Shown here in pieces: positions 9,184 to 17,450 of a stretch of DNA of 42,406 bases. The translations under genes were made by a program, and so were the position numbers. Origin of the DNA: an uncultured Gammaproteobacteria bacterium (GTDB lineage: Bacteria > Pseudomonadota > Gammaproteobacteria > Pseudomonadales > Azotimanducaceae); the NCBI GenBank assembly GCA_913050215.1, contig CAJXBG010000020.1, positions 1-42,406 on the forward strand, written 5' to 3'. The number at the start of each line of letters is the position of its first letter. Position 1 is the stretch's first letter. Below the pieces are notes generated by a model. The model saw only the letters and a list, made by a program, of their open reading frames with translations, was not told the DNA's origin and ran no database searches.

Positions 9184-10248
9184 TTAGCAGCCGGCTCGCG
9201 ACTTGCGAGGTATGTCAAAGGATCCCTGTTGACCATCACCAGCACTACCACAAAAGGTTTCCTTACCGGAAACACGCTCAAACGAGTGTTCGACCATCGC
9301 AAGCTGCTCTTTGGTTGTTTCGCATCGGTTAAATGCGCTTTTCACCAACTTTGCCTCTTCAGGCGTTTCGGAAAAACATTCATTTAGATACCAACCAACG
9401 TGCTTTCTGGCAATACGCACACCCATCACCTCTCCATAGAAGTAGGAGAGTTCTTTTATATGTGTGATGAGAGCGCTTAATATCTCAGGTAAATTTGGAT
9501 TAATTTCAATGCGGCCAGAATTCAAGAACTGATCCACTTGAGCAGGTAGCCAGGGCCTACCCTGCGCGCTTCGCCCAATCATTACAGCATTAGCACCCGT
9601 CGTGTTCAAAACCCATCTGGCTTTTTCTGGGCTATCAATATCGCCGTTCGCTACAACTGGGAGGTTGATCGCGTCAACGACCTCTTTTATCGCTTGATAA
9701 TTCACCTCACCGCTAAACTTGTCTGCTCTCGTTCGACCGTGGACGGTAATCAGCTGAATCCCGCATTTCTCGGCAATCTGCGCAATTTTGACTGCATTCT
9801 GTTGATCCTGTGACCAGCCGAGGCGGATTTTGAGAGTGACAGGCACCGATACGGCATTTACGGTTGCAGACAATATCTTTTCAACGAGCGCTTCGTCTTT
9901 CATCAGCGCAGAGCCTGCGGCTTTTCGGCAAACTTTTTTTGCGGGACAGCCCATGTTGATGTCGATAATAGCCGCCCCCTGCTCTGCGTTGAAAGCCGCG
10001 GCTTCAGCCATCATATCTGGCTCTGCACCAGCAATTTGTACCCACCTTGGGCCGGCTTCACCTTCAAAGCGCAGGCGGTTTTTTGATTTTGGAGTTTTCC
10101 AAAGACTCGCATCACTAGTTAACATCTCGGACACTAACCAATGCGCCCCAAAACTCCGGCACATTTTTCGAAAAGGTTGATCGGTTACACCCGCCATCGG
10201 GGCGACAATGACGCGACTTTCGTGCAGATGGGGGCCAATCCTCAGCAT
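9184..10248 (-). CDS. dusB: tRNA-dihydrouridine synthase B
   Basis: DusB is an FMN enzyme that reduces uridine in the tRNA D-loop. The 354-residue product shows the barrel motifs VAPMAGVTDQPFR (about 16-28), the catalytic cysteine block NMGCPAKKVCRKAAGSALM (about 98-116), TVHGRTRADKFSG and VVANGDIDSPEKA. It is about 30 residues longer than E. coli DusB (321), with a Gly/Ser-rich tail after residue 325 that carries no known motif. fis follows immediately, as in most gammaproteobacteria, and the two are probably cotranscribed. Confidence 0.96.
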   Translation of the reverse strand: MLRIGPHLHESRVIVAPMAGVTDQPFRKMCRSFGAHWLVSEMLTSDASLWKTPKSKNRLRFEGEAGPRWVQIAGAEPDMMAEAAAFNAEQGAAIIDINMGCPAKKVCRKAAGSALMKDEALVEKILSATVNAVSVPVTLKIRLGWSQDQQNAVKIAQIAEKCGIQLITVHGRTRADKFSGEVNYQAIKEVVDAINLPVVANGDIDSPEKARWVLNTTGANAVMIGRSAQGRPWLPAQVDQFLNSGRIEINPNLPEILSALITHIKELSYFYGEVMGVRIARKHVGWYLNECFSETPEEAKLVKSAFNRCETTKEQLAMVEHSFERVSGKETFCGSAGDGQQGSFDIPRKSRAGC

Positions 10249-10343
10249 TGTTCTATCGGGTTGAAAAAGTGTGGACGAGCATCATATCAGCAGGGAGATC
10301 AACACTACCAGTTTCATCAATGAAGCGCAGAGTGACTTAACGC

Positions 10344-11555
10344 TTAGATAGCAGGCACAGCTTCAAGCGCGTAACCAAATGCATTTTTCCCTGGATCAAC
10401 TATTTCTAACCCAAGGCGCACCTCGGTTAGTGCTGGAATAAACCTCAGCCCCACCATTTCCCCACCAAGGTATTCTTTCGGTAAAAACCTGCGAGTCGCA
10501 ATAACCAGATTATTAATATCTGTGAACTTCATTTCCAATAAAGGAAACGGTTGACGATAAGCAGACGTATTCCTGATGATCGCGTCGACCAGCAGGGCTC
10601 GCTCGGTCTCTGGATGAACACGAATGACAAGTTCAGTTGTTTCAATAGAAGACACATTCTCAAATACGGGTAATTTACACTCAGCGTAGTTGCAAAAAAA
10701 AGCGTAGTAAGGCCGTAGTTTTGGATTTTGAACCAGCCGCTCAACATTCACCGAGGCAAACTGAATGACAAAGACCAGCCCTAACAATAACGCGCCAACA
10801 AACCATCTCAAGGAGTGAGATTGTGCGACATCTTCGTACTCACCCACTATTTCATCAGGCGCTAACGATTCAAGCTGTATTTCCGGAACGACCTCCAGCG
10901 TCTCTGGTTCCTCTTCCGGCTCACCGAGCGGTGATGACTGGTCTAACGCATGAACAACCGTGTTTGTGCCAAAATCGGGGTTTCGATCTAAATCGGGGTT
11001 TGACTTCCCGCCAGATTCTGGCCCTGATGCAAAGGTCTCCTCCATGGCCAAACTTTTGTTCGATCCATCACCCTGAGAGACGTCAACAACTTGAGGTGCT
11101 GCTAGATCAGCATTGGTTGCATCGATTCCAACTTCAGTATTTTTTTCAGCTTCCAGATCAGGCACAACTTTTGTTGTAGGTTCCCTGCTGTCATCGTCGC
11201 CCTTCAAGTCCTTAAGCTGTTCATCTGGCGTTGCGTCATTGGGGCCCGCAGACATTGAAGTCTGGTTGGGGACCAAATCGTCCACGCCCGAAACAGTCGC
11301 CAGTGTCGATTTCGTCTCTCCAACAATCAACCCGGCTTGTTCAGCCACATCATGGATGGCGTCGTTTGCATGTTCACTAACAACCTCTGATTCGCCAGCG
11401 GAAAGTGCTGCTTCGAGCAGATAGTCATTTGCAGCAAACACCTGAAGACAAGCACCGCAGCGTACAGCGCCGTGAGCCGCTGCAAGCTGCGTCTCGGTGA
11501 CACGAAAAGTCGTTTCACACTTAGGGCAACGACAAACAAAGCCAGCCTCAGCCAT
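10344..11555 (-). CDS. Zinc-ribbon (MJ0042-type) membrane protein with DUF3426 domain
   Basis: Function unknown; this family is routinely found between prmA and dusB. Starting at 11555 (403 residues) the N-terminus is a zinc ribbon with two CxxC knuckles (CPKC and CGAC), typical of MJ0042 ribbons. A long acidic, low-complexity region follows, then one transmembrane helix (about 248-268, GALLLGLVFVIQFA) and a C-terminal DUF3426 domain that would lie outside the cytoplasm. The start overlaps the prmA stop by one base (TGATG), which decides the start and suggests coupled translation. The open frame extends further upstream, but that part lies inside prmA. Confidence 0.85.
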   Translation of the reverse strand: MAEAGFVCRCPKCETTFRVTETQLAAAHGAVRCGACLQVFAANDYLLEAALSAGESEVVSEHANDAIHDVAEQAGLIVGETKSTLATVSGVDDLVPNQTSMSAGPNDATPDEQLKDLKGDDDSREPTTKVVPDLEAEKNTEVGIDATNADLAAPQVVDVSQGDGSNKSLAMEETFASGPESGGKSNPDLDRNPDFGTNTVVHALDQSSPLGEPEEEPETLEVVPEIQLESLAPDEIVGEYEDVAQSHSLRWFVGALLLGLVFVIQFASVNVERLVQNPKLRPYYAFFCNYAECKLPVFENVSSIETTELVIRVHPETERALLVDAIIRNTSAYRQPFPLLEMKFTDINNLVIATRRFLPKEYLGGEMVGLRFIPALTEVRLGLEIVDPGKNAFGYALEAVPAI

Positions 11556-12472
11556 CAGCTTTGTTCCTCTCCTAAACGCGCAGTAGACCGAGTCGCCGCC
11601 AGACAAACCCAACCGTCCATTTCTGTTTCGGCATAAAATACCAGCCCAAGCGCCTCATAAGCCGCCTTCACCCAAGACTTCTGACCGACCATAACCCCAG
11701 ACAACACAATGTGAGCATCCGGATTCATAAGGTCTGTCAGCGTTCCAGAAAGGTCAATTAAGGGCTGAGCCAAAATATTCGCGATGATCACATCATAGGT
11801 ATCGTTGTAGGCGCTTCTTGGAAGTTCAGGCAGAATCTTGCTAGCCACATCATTTCGTTTTGCATTTTCAACGGTTGCGTTCACCGCTTGCTGGTCGTTG
11901 TCTATCGCGGCCACTTTTCCGGCACCCAGCAAGAGCGCAGCAATTCCCAATATTCCTGAACCACAGCCGAAGTCCATGACTGACTGATTGGGTTTGATGT
12001 GCTCATCCAGCCACGACAGGCACAAATGCGTCGTGGCATGGGTACCCGTACCAAAGGCAAGTCCCGGGTCTAGTTTCATCACAACCGCATTGTCTTCTTC
12101 AACTTGGTGATTAGAAGGGCACACCCACAACCTTCGACCAAAACGCATGGGTTCGAATCGATTCAACCACTCTCGCTCCCAAATTTTATCTCCAAGTGTT
12201 TCCGCATAGAGAAATTGAAAATCCGTATCTGCTAAAGCAGCTTCTATTTCTGCAACGTTAACGTTGTCATCAAACAATCCCGTCACTGTCACTTGCTCCC
12301 AAACAGGCGTTTCCCCCGGTCCAGGTTCAAATATTGGATTATCCTCTGCATCAACAACCGTGACCGAGACAGCACCACTGTCCCAAAAGAATGTTTCCAG
12401 AACATTTAATGGATCACTGTTATCGCCCGAGGCCAAGGTAGAAGTGCCAGCTGCAATCGTTTTCCAAGGCAT
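11555..12472 (-). CDS. prmA: Ribosomal protein L11 methyltransferase PrmA
   Basis: PrmA trimethylates ribosomal protein L11. The 305-residue product begins MPW, as in the family, with the N-terminal substrate-recognition domain (DSGAVSVTVVDAEDNPIFEP, then PGETPVWEQ), the linker FGTGTHATTHLCL, and SAM motif I MDFGCGSGILGIAALLLGAG. Post-I and motif IV (AIDNDQQAV, IIANILAQPLI) are intact. Its ATG overlaps the accC stop (TGATG), and its own stop overlaps the next start in the same way. Confidence 0.96.
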   Translation of the reverse strand: MPWKTIAAGTSTLASGDNSDPLNVLETFFWDSGAVSVTVVDAEDNPIFEPGPGETPVWEQVTVTGLFDDNVNVAEIEAALADTDFQFLYAETLGDKIWEREWLNRFEPMRFGRRLWVCPSNHQVEEDNAVVMKLDPGLAFGTGTHATTHLCLSWLDEHIKPNQSVMDFGCGSGILGIAALLLGAGKVAAIDNDQQAVNATVENAKRNDVASKILPELPRSAYNDTYDVIIANILAQPLIDLSGTLTDLMNPDAHIVLSGVMVGQKSWVKAAYEALGLVFYAETEMDGWVCLAATRSTARLGEEQS

Positions 12473-13866
12473 CAGCTGGCGCCTCCTGCGGTTTGTTGTT
12501 CTGTCAATTCGTGCTTTGCAATCTTGGTGACAAACTTGGTGACAAACTCGGTGACAAATTCTGTCGACATTCTGTTCTCAATAAATTCCGGAGAAGCAAG
12601 AATTCGGCGGAGTAGATCGCGATTAGTACTGATCCCTTCAATCACAGTTTCCTCAAGTGCACAGTCAAGTCTGCGTCGCGCGGTTTCCCTGTCCTTGCCC
12701 AATGCGATGATCTTTGCGATGAGCGAGTCGTACTGATGAGGTACTCGATACCCGGAGAACAAGTGAGAATCAACCCTTATACCTGGCCCTCCGGGAGGAT
12801 TGTAACTCCTCACTAACCCCGGAGAAGGCAAAAAATCGTCGCTTTCCGCATTGACCCTACACTCAATGGCCGTTCCACTGAATGCGATATCACTCTGGGT
12901 ATATGGAAGTCGATGATTCAGCGCAACAAACAATTGCGCCTCAACAATATCCAGTCCGGTGATCAGTTCACTCACTGGGTGCTCAACCTGCAATCTGGTG
13001 TTCATTTCTATAAAATGAAACTTGTCATCGGCATATAAAAACTCAAGTGTTCCAGCATTCCGGTACTTAATCGCGGACATTGCTTTTACGCATTTTTCCG
13101 AAAGTCTATTGAGTAAATCAGCGTCAATACCCGGCGCAGGTGCTTCTTCGATCAATTTTTGAAATCGCCTTTGAGTGGAGCACTCTCTGGTGCCGAAATG
13201 CAGAACGTTACCTTCCCCATCACCAAGAATCTGAACTTCTATGTGCCGAGCTTTAGGAATATATTTTTCGACATAAAATGCACTCTCACCAAAACTTGCC
13301 AGTGCTTCGGCCTGAGCCTCAGAGATGGCCAGATTTAATTGAGCGATATCGTGAACGACCCGCATACCTCTACCACCGCCACCGAAGGATGCCTTGATGC
13401 ATATTGGCAAACCTAAATCGTCTACCAGTGAGGCAACTTCTGCCGCACCAACCTCTCCTTTAGAACCGTCGACAATCGTTAAACCGAGACCTGCGACCGT
13501 CGCCCTAGCAACCGCTTTGTCACCCATCGTCTCGATATGTTCAGCCGTTGGTCCAACAAATCGCATGTTAGCGGTTGCAACAGCTTCAGCAAATTCTTCG
13601 CTTTCAGACAGAAACCCATATCCAGGATGGATCATTGTGCACCCGCTTATCTGAGCAGCGGATATCATCGCTGGAATATTCAGGTAATCCTGTCGACCGA
13701 TGCAGATCTTTTGGTCTGCCAAATTCAGGTAACGAGCGTCCGCATCGACCTTTGTGTAAGCGGCGACTGACTCTATGCCCAATTGTTTGCAGGCACGTAA
13801 AAGCCTGACCGCAATTTCACCGCGATTGGCAATCAACAATCTCTGTTGTGTCCCGGAACTACTCAT
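12472..13866 (-). CDS. accC: Acetyl-CoA carboxylase biotin carboxylase subunit AccC, divergent
   Basis: AccC carboxylates the biotin carried by AccB, the first step of fatty-acid synthesis. Conserved blocks are LLIANRGEIAVR (9-20), IHPGYGFLSE, the glycine-rich KASFGGGGRGMR, EKYIPKARHIEVQ and MNTRLQVEHPVSE. It is unusual in two ways. First, the RRHQK motif of E. coli AccC reads RRFQK, so the active-site-region His is Phe. Second, the C-terminus ends in a four-residue repeat (FVTE, FVTK, FVTK), making 464 residues against about 449. accB lies upstream, so the AccBC role is likely, though the sequence leans toward other biotin carboxylases. Confidence 0.9.
   Translation of the reverse strand: MSSSGTQQRLLIANRGEIAVRLLRACKQLGIESVAAYTKVDADARYLNLADQKICIGRQDYLNIPAMISAAQISGCTMIHPGYGFLSESEEFAEAVATANMRFVGPTAEHIETMGDKAVARATVAGLGLTIVDGSKGEVGAAEVASLVDDLGLPICIKASFGGGGRGMRVVHDIAQLNLAISEAQAEALASFGESAFYVEKYIPKARHIEVQILGDGEGNVLHFGTRECSTQRRFQKLIEEAPAPGIDADLLNRLSEKCVKAMSAIKYRNAGTLEFLYADDKFHFIEMNTRLQVEHPVSELITGLDIVEAQLFVALNHRLPYTQSDIAFSGTAIECRVNAESDDFLPSPGLVRSYNPPGGPGIRVDSHLFSGYRVPHQYDSLIAKIIALGKDRETARRRLDCALEETVIEGISTNRDLLRRILASPEFIENRMSTEFVTEFVTKFVTKIAKHELTEQQTAGGAS
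12523..12558. repeat. 12-bp tandem repeat, three copies, in the 3' end of accC
   Basis: Three direct units of CTTGGTGACAAA (the third with one change) run from 12523 to 12558, and a decayed fourth follows to 12570. Because the unit is 12 bases, copy changes keep the frame and add or remove FVTK/FVTE in the AccC tail. Confidence 0.85.
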
Positions 13867-13923
13867 TTATTGCGACCGAATTAGGCAAGAAGACCAACCT
13901 GAACAGTATGAATGGCCTTGATA

Positions 13924-14472
13924 TCAGGAAGCTGACTTAATAACAAAAAGCGGCTGATCATATTCAACCCCACTCGCATTCTCCACCAACACCTCCTCAA
14001 GCATGCCAGTGTATTCAGAGGTGATGCGATTCATCATTTTCATCGATTCTATTATGCAGAGCGTATCGCCCTGCTTAATCTGCGCACCCTTCGTCACAAA
14101 CGGCGCAGCATCGGGATCAGGCGCTTGATAAAAAGTGCCAACCATCGGCGCTGTGACGGTTGCGTGTCCTGGTGCATGCTCAGGCGTCACCAAATCAGAT
14201 GAACGAACAGCACCGCGCGGCCTGGTCGGTGGCGCGTCTGCAACAACACTGCGCGCAACCTTCGGTGCAAGTCTGCGTCCGGACACAGAGGCTTGGGTAG
14301 CTTGAGCGGTATCAGAAACAACATACTGCGGAGCAGAGGCTATTATCGGCGTCGCGCTTTCCTTGCTTGCTCTGGATATTCGAACAGAATCTTCCCCTTC
14401 TTTAATCTCGATTTCACCAAGATCAGACTCCTGCATCATTTCAATCAACTTCTTTACTTTTCGAATATCCAA
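13924..14472 (-). CDS. accB: Biotin carboxyl carrier protein AccB
   Basis: AccB carries biotin for acetyl-CoA carboxylase. The 182-residue product has the N-terminal segment MDIRKVKKLIEMMQESDL, a Pro/Ala-rich linker (about 45-105), and a C-terminal biotinyl domain with the ESMKMMN motif, whose middle Lys is biotinylated. The first codon is TTG at 14472; AGGAG nine bases upstream supports it. accC follows after 57 bases. Relatives often have aroQ just upstream, but here the 137 bases before it hold no gene. Confidence 0.95.
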   Translation of the reverse strand: MDIRKVKKLIEMMQESDLGEIEIKEGEDSVRISRASKESATPIIASAPQYVVSDTAQATQASVSGRRLAPKVARSVVADAPPTRPRGAVRSSDLVTPEHAPGHATVTAPMVGTFYQAPDPDAAPFVTKGAQIKQGDTLCIIESMKMMNRITSEYTGMLEEVLVENASGVEYDQPLFVIKSAS

Positions 14473-14609
14473 CTCAAATGCTCCTGGAAAAGGTAAATAT
14501 GGCTATACATGTTAGCTCAACAGAAATTTAATTTTCTTAGAAATTACGCTATTTTCGGTTATTTTTATACGACATAGCTCGGAGAATTTAAAAAAATATC
14601 AAAGAAAAA

Positions 14610-15062
14610 TCACATTTTCCGCACTATTGTCCGTTTTTGCGGGGGATAACAGAGCCCTGCGTCTGCACAACCCTGATATTGAACATTTATCTCGAAGTTA
14701 CCAGAACTTACCGGCACGTTAACCTCTAATTCACCGTAATAGGTTTCGACATCCCCAAAATATTCGTCGTGTTTGTGCTTTCCGTTTGGCAGCGAAACAA
14801 CGATCGTCCGAGCATCATCCGTGTCGGTTTTGACCGTGAACAAAAGTTGATGTTTGTACAAATAGTACTCTGGCGCTATTTGCCACCTTACGATGACGTC
14901 CTGCTCACTGGTCAGGCTGGACATCTTGAAGGCTTTATCAACCTCAAGAAAAACGGGGCCTCCGAATCCATCGAAACGCTGCAACGAAGTCTCGGCAGCG
15001 CATATTTGCGACGTCACCATCAAGGCTAAAACACAAACTAATTTTGTTACTCGAGTTGGCAT
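14610..15062 (-). CDS. Stand-alone DsbD alpha (N-terminal) domain protein, periplasmic
   Basis: This 150-residue protein has a signal peptide (MPTRVTKLVCVLALMVTSQ, cleavage near CA-A) and one domain that matches the N-terminal domain of the thiol-disulfide interchange protein DsbD. The redox pair is present in YQGCADAGLCYPP. It ends at the domain edge: the eight-helix membrane part and the thioredoxin-like C-domain are missing, and the 137 bases before accB cannot hold them. It may pass electrons from a separate CcdA-like protein, or be a remnant. ATG 15062 is preferred over the TTG at 15071 because AGGAA is about ten bases from the ATG but abuts the TTG. Confidence 0.85.
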   Translation of the reverse strand: MPTRVTKLVCVLALMVTSQICAAETSLQRFDGFGGPVFLEVDKAFKMSSLTSEQDVIVRWQIAPEYYLYKHQLLFTVKTDTDDARTIVVSLPNGKHKHDEYFGDVETYYGELEVNVPVSSGNFEINVQYQGCADAGLCYPPQKRTIVRKM

Positions 15063-15144
15063 TAGACGCAAGTTCCTGTATTTATCTCTGTACGCATATA
15101 AACTTTATACATTTAACCAACGGCACCCCTCTAAAGTTTCGACA

Positions 15145-15861
15145 GTGAACTATTCCACAAACCTCATAAATGTCAGTCTCTGGGACACGCTCGCCGCTGT
15201 TATCCTAACGTGCAGCATGATTCTAGCGCTTACAGGATGTAAAGCTACTAATTCTAGATCTAGCAACCCTGCCGCAACTCAGCCAGTTGTAACCACGCCT
15301 GCAGCGCCAATTCGAGACCCAAGAATTCAGCGACTGCTTGAAGAAGCATACTTCGCTTTCATGGAGAGTCGATTAACTACGCCTATAGAAGACAATGCAT
15401 ATTATCGTTATCTGCAGGTTCTCGCTATTGACCCGACTAACGAGGACGCTAACACGGGAATATCAAACATTGTCGAGGAGTACCTTGACTGGTCTTTGGA
15501 GAGTGTGGCCAACCGCAACTTCAGAGCCGCAACCAATTATCTCAACAAAGCACGTTCAGTCGATGACACTCACCCCAATATCTCAGCTGTTGAAACCAGA
15601 ATTACTGAGTACCGAAATGCCAGCGAAGAGCACTACTTACTGGACCCTTTAGTCCTGAATAGCAAGACAACAGAAACGCCACAAACGTTGGTCGCTATTG
15701 CACAGCGGATTCAGGAGACTGCTGCAAATGTCATCATTTCTGCCCGAAGCGACGCTGAGGGGCGATGGATTTATCAACAATTAAATGCTCAGACGGACAA
15801 TCGTATCAAAGCCCGATTTGAACGACGATCAAAACCAGGGGTCAGGCTTGTTATTCCATGA
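15145..15861 (+). CDS. Putative lipoprotein with TPR-like helical repeats
   Basis: I do not recognise a named family. The GTG at 15145 gives a 238-residue protein with a hydrophobic signal and the lipobox LTGC (Cys32), then a Ser/Pro-rich linker. From about residue 55 come helical pairs that look like tetratricopeptide repeats (YYRYLQVLAIDPTNEDA, then FRAATNYLNKARSVDDTHPN). The tail has a basic ARSDAEGRWIYQQLN segment and ends RSKPGVRLVIP. The frame is open further upstream but only across the antisense of the DsbD-alpha gene. Starting at the later ATG (15217) would leave too short a signal. It is divergent from the DsbD-alpha gene and precedes the DUF2333 gene, also a likely envelope protein. 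Confidence 0.7.
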   Translation: MNYSTNLINVSLWDTLAAVILTCSMILALTGCKATNSRSSNPAATQPVVTTPAAPIRDPRIQRLLEEAYFAFMESRLTTPIEDNAYYRYLQVLAIDPTNEDANTGISNIVEEYLDWSLESVANRNFRAATNYLNKARSVDDTHPNISAVETRITEYRNASEEHYLLDPLVLNSKTTETPQTLVAIAQRIQETAANVIISARSDAEGRWIYQQLNAQTDNRIKARFERRSKPGVRLVIP

Positions 15862-16067
15862 TTCCAACATCATGCTAAACCGCTTCCTATAACAGACCCG
15901 TCTATCGAAGCGCCCTCAAAGCGGTTCTCACAGCACGCACGAAGACCCAGCCCGCGGCGAAGCTCATGCTCTTAAGCTGTTTATTGAGTCGTCCTGCCGC
16001 TGAAGTTGGCAATTTTCCACAGGACCTTTAACATGACCATCACGTTTAAGCCAAGGCCGCCGCAGCA

Positions 16068-17108
16068 GTGTTTGATAAATTAAAAAACAACGTTAACGAT
16101 CAAATTGAGACCAACGGTATCGTGGGCAGGATCGGCAAGGCAATTGCAGGCACAATAGGTGTCATTCTTCTTATCGCCGGCATTATTGGTTTCATCTGGG
16201 ATACAGAACCGGATACGTTCGACATTCACGCGATCACTCAGGAAACGACTCAACACTACGGAGTAAAGACCGTCGTTGGGAGTACAACGGTTTCAACGAC
16301 AATGGCGCTGGCTGATAAAATGCTGAACAAACGTGGCGGCTATTTAACCAATGACGTTATCCCTCCGAGTATTTGGATGGACAACGTACCCAACTGGGAA
16401 TATGGCGTGATCGTACAGGTGCGTGATATGACGCGCACCCTGCGGAACAACATGAGCCGCTCTCAGTCCCAGTCCACCGAGGACCCTGCTCTGACGACAG
16501 CCGAAAATCAGTTCTATTTTGATACAAACAGCTGGGCATTCCCACAAACAGAATCTGAATACACACAGGGCAATAACGCACTAGGAGACTACCTGCAAAG
16601 ACTGGGAGACAATGATCAGCAGTCAGCACAATTTTACGCCCGTGCAGATAATTTACGAGTTTGGCTCTCTGAAGTTGAAACAAGACTAGGCAGCCTCTCG
16701 CAAAGACTCAGTACCAGTGTAGGCAAGCGTCAGCTGGATGTTTCCCTCGCCGGCGATTCTGCCGCTCGGCAATCCACTGGGACCGTGAACGACGTCGAGG
16801 TGAAAACGCCCTGGTCTGAACTGGACGATGTATTCTATGAGGCCCGAGGCACCACTTGGGCATTACTTCACCTGTTGCGGGCAGTCGAGACAGATTTTGC
16901 AGACGTGCTCGAGAAGAAGAACGCGCTCGTGAGCTTGCAACAGATCATTCGAGAGCTTGAACCCACACAGGATTTACTCTGGAGCCCCATCATCCTGAAC
17001 GGTAGTGGCTTCGGAATCGTCGCAAACCATTCTTTAGTCATGGGTGCGCACATTTCCCGCGCAAACGCCGCAATTATTGATTTAAGAAGACTGCTTCAGG
17101 ACGGCTAG
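16068..17108 (+). CDS. DUF2333 family inner-membrane-anchored protein
   Basis: Function unknown. The 346-residue product starts at a GTG and has one N-terminal transmembrane helix (about 26-46, AIAGTIGVILLIAGIIGFIW), then a long soluble domain expected in the periplasm. The pattern NKRGGYLTNDVIPPSIWMDN and NWEYGVIVQVRDMTRTLRN fits the DUF2333 family, found beside envelope genes in gammaproteobacteria. Only weak purine-rich sequence (AAGG) precedes the start. The 206-base gap before it holds no evident gene. Confidence 0.8.
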   Translation: MFDKLKNNVNDQIETNGIVGRIGKAIAGTIGVILLIAGIIGFIWDTEPDTFDIHAITQETTQHYGVKTVVGSTTVSTTMALADKMLNKRGGYLTNDVIPPSIWMDNVPNWEYGVIVQVRDMTRTLRNNMSRSQSQSTEDPALTTAENQFYFDTNSWAFPQTESEYTQGNNALGDYLQRLGDNDQQSAQFYARADNLRVWLSEVETRLGSLSQRLSTSVGKRQLDVSLAGDSAARQSTGTVNDVEVKTPWSELDDVFYEARGTTWALLHLLRAVETDFADVLEKKNALVSLQQIIRELEPTQDLLWSPIILNGSGFGIVANHSLVMGAHISRANAAIIDLRRLLQDG

Positions 17109-17450
17109 CAATTTGCCGCTCAGGATCATGTGAAACCACAGGACTAAAATAAGCATGACTCTTTGGCGCTTTCTGCAGAACCAATAACGATAAACCGACT
17201 TTCTGATCTTACTTTCCATGCCAGTAAATTAAGTTGTTCAACCGCACCAAATCCTGAAATCCCCATCAATAAGGCTTGAAAAATCGGTCTCCATTGCCAA
17301 AACCAGCAAAAATTGTTCGAAAGTAGCTAAAAACTCCAAATTTGTAGTTCAAGACTGGCGATCACTTTTGTACTATAGGCACACTCCAGAGAGGCCACCA
17401 AGAGTCTTGATTGGACTGACACACTAAAAATAATCCGACCGGAATTCAAT
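17109..17450. other. Intergenic region upstream of hppA with candidate promoters
   Basis: No gene is seen in these 342 bases. Two weak sigma70-like arrangements point toward hppA. One is TTCAAG (17348-17353), 17 bases, TACTAT (17371-17376). The other is TTGATT (17407-17412), 16 bases, AATAAT (17429-17434); it would leave a leader of only about ten bases. I found no pyrophosphatase-linked riboswitch or strong hairpin by eye. Confidence 0.3.

Noticed and set aside
12150-12175. GGGTTCGAATC, which resembles a tRNA T-arm
   Set aside because: It lies inside prmA coding sequence and no cloverleaf forms around it.
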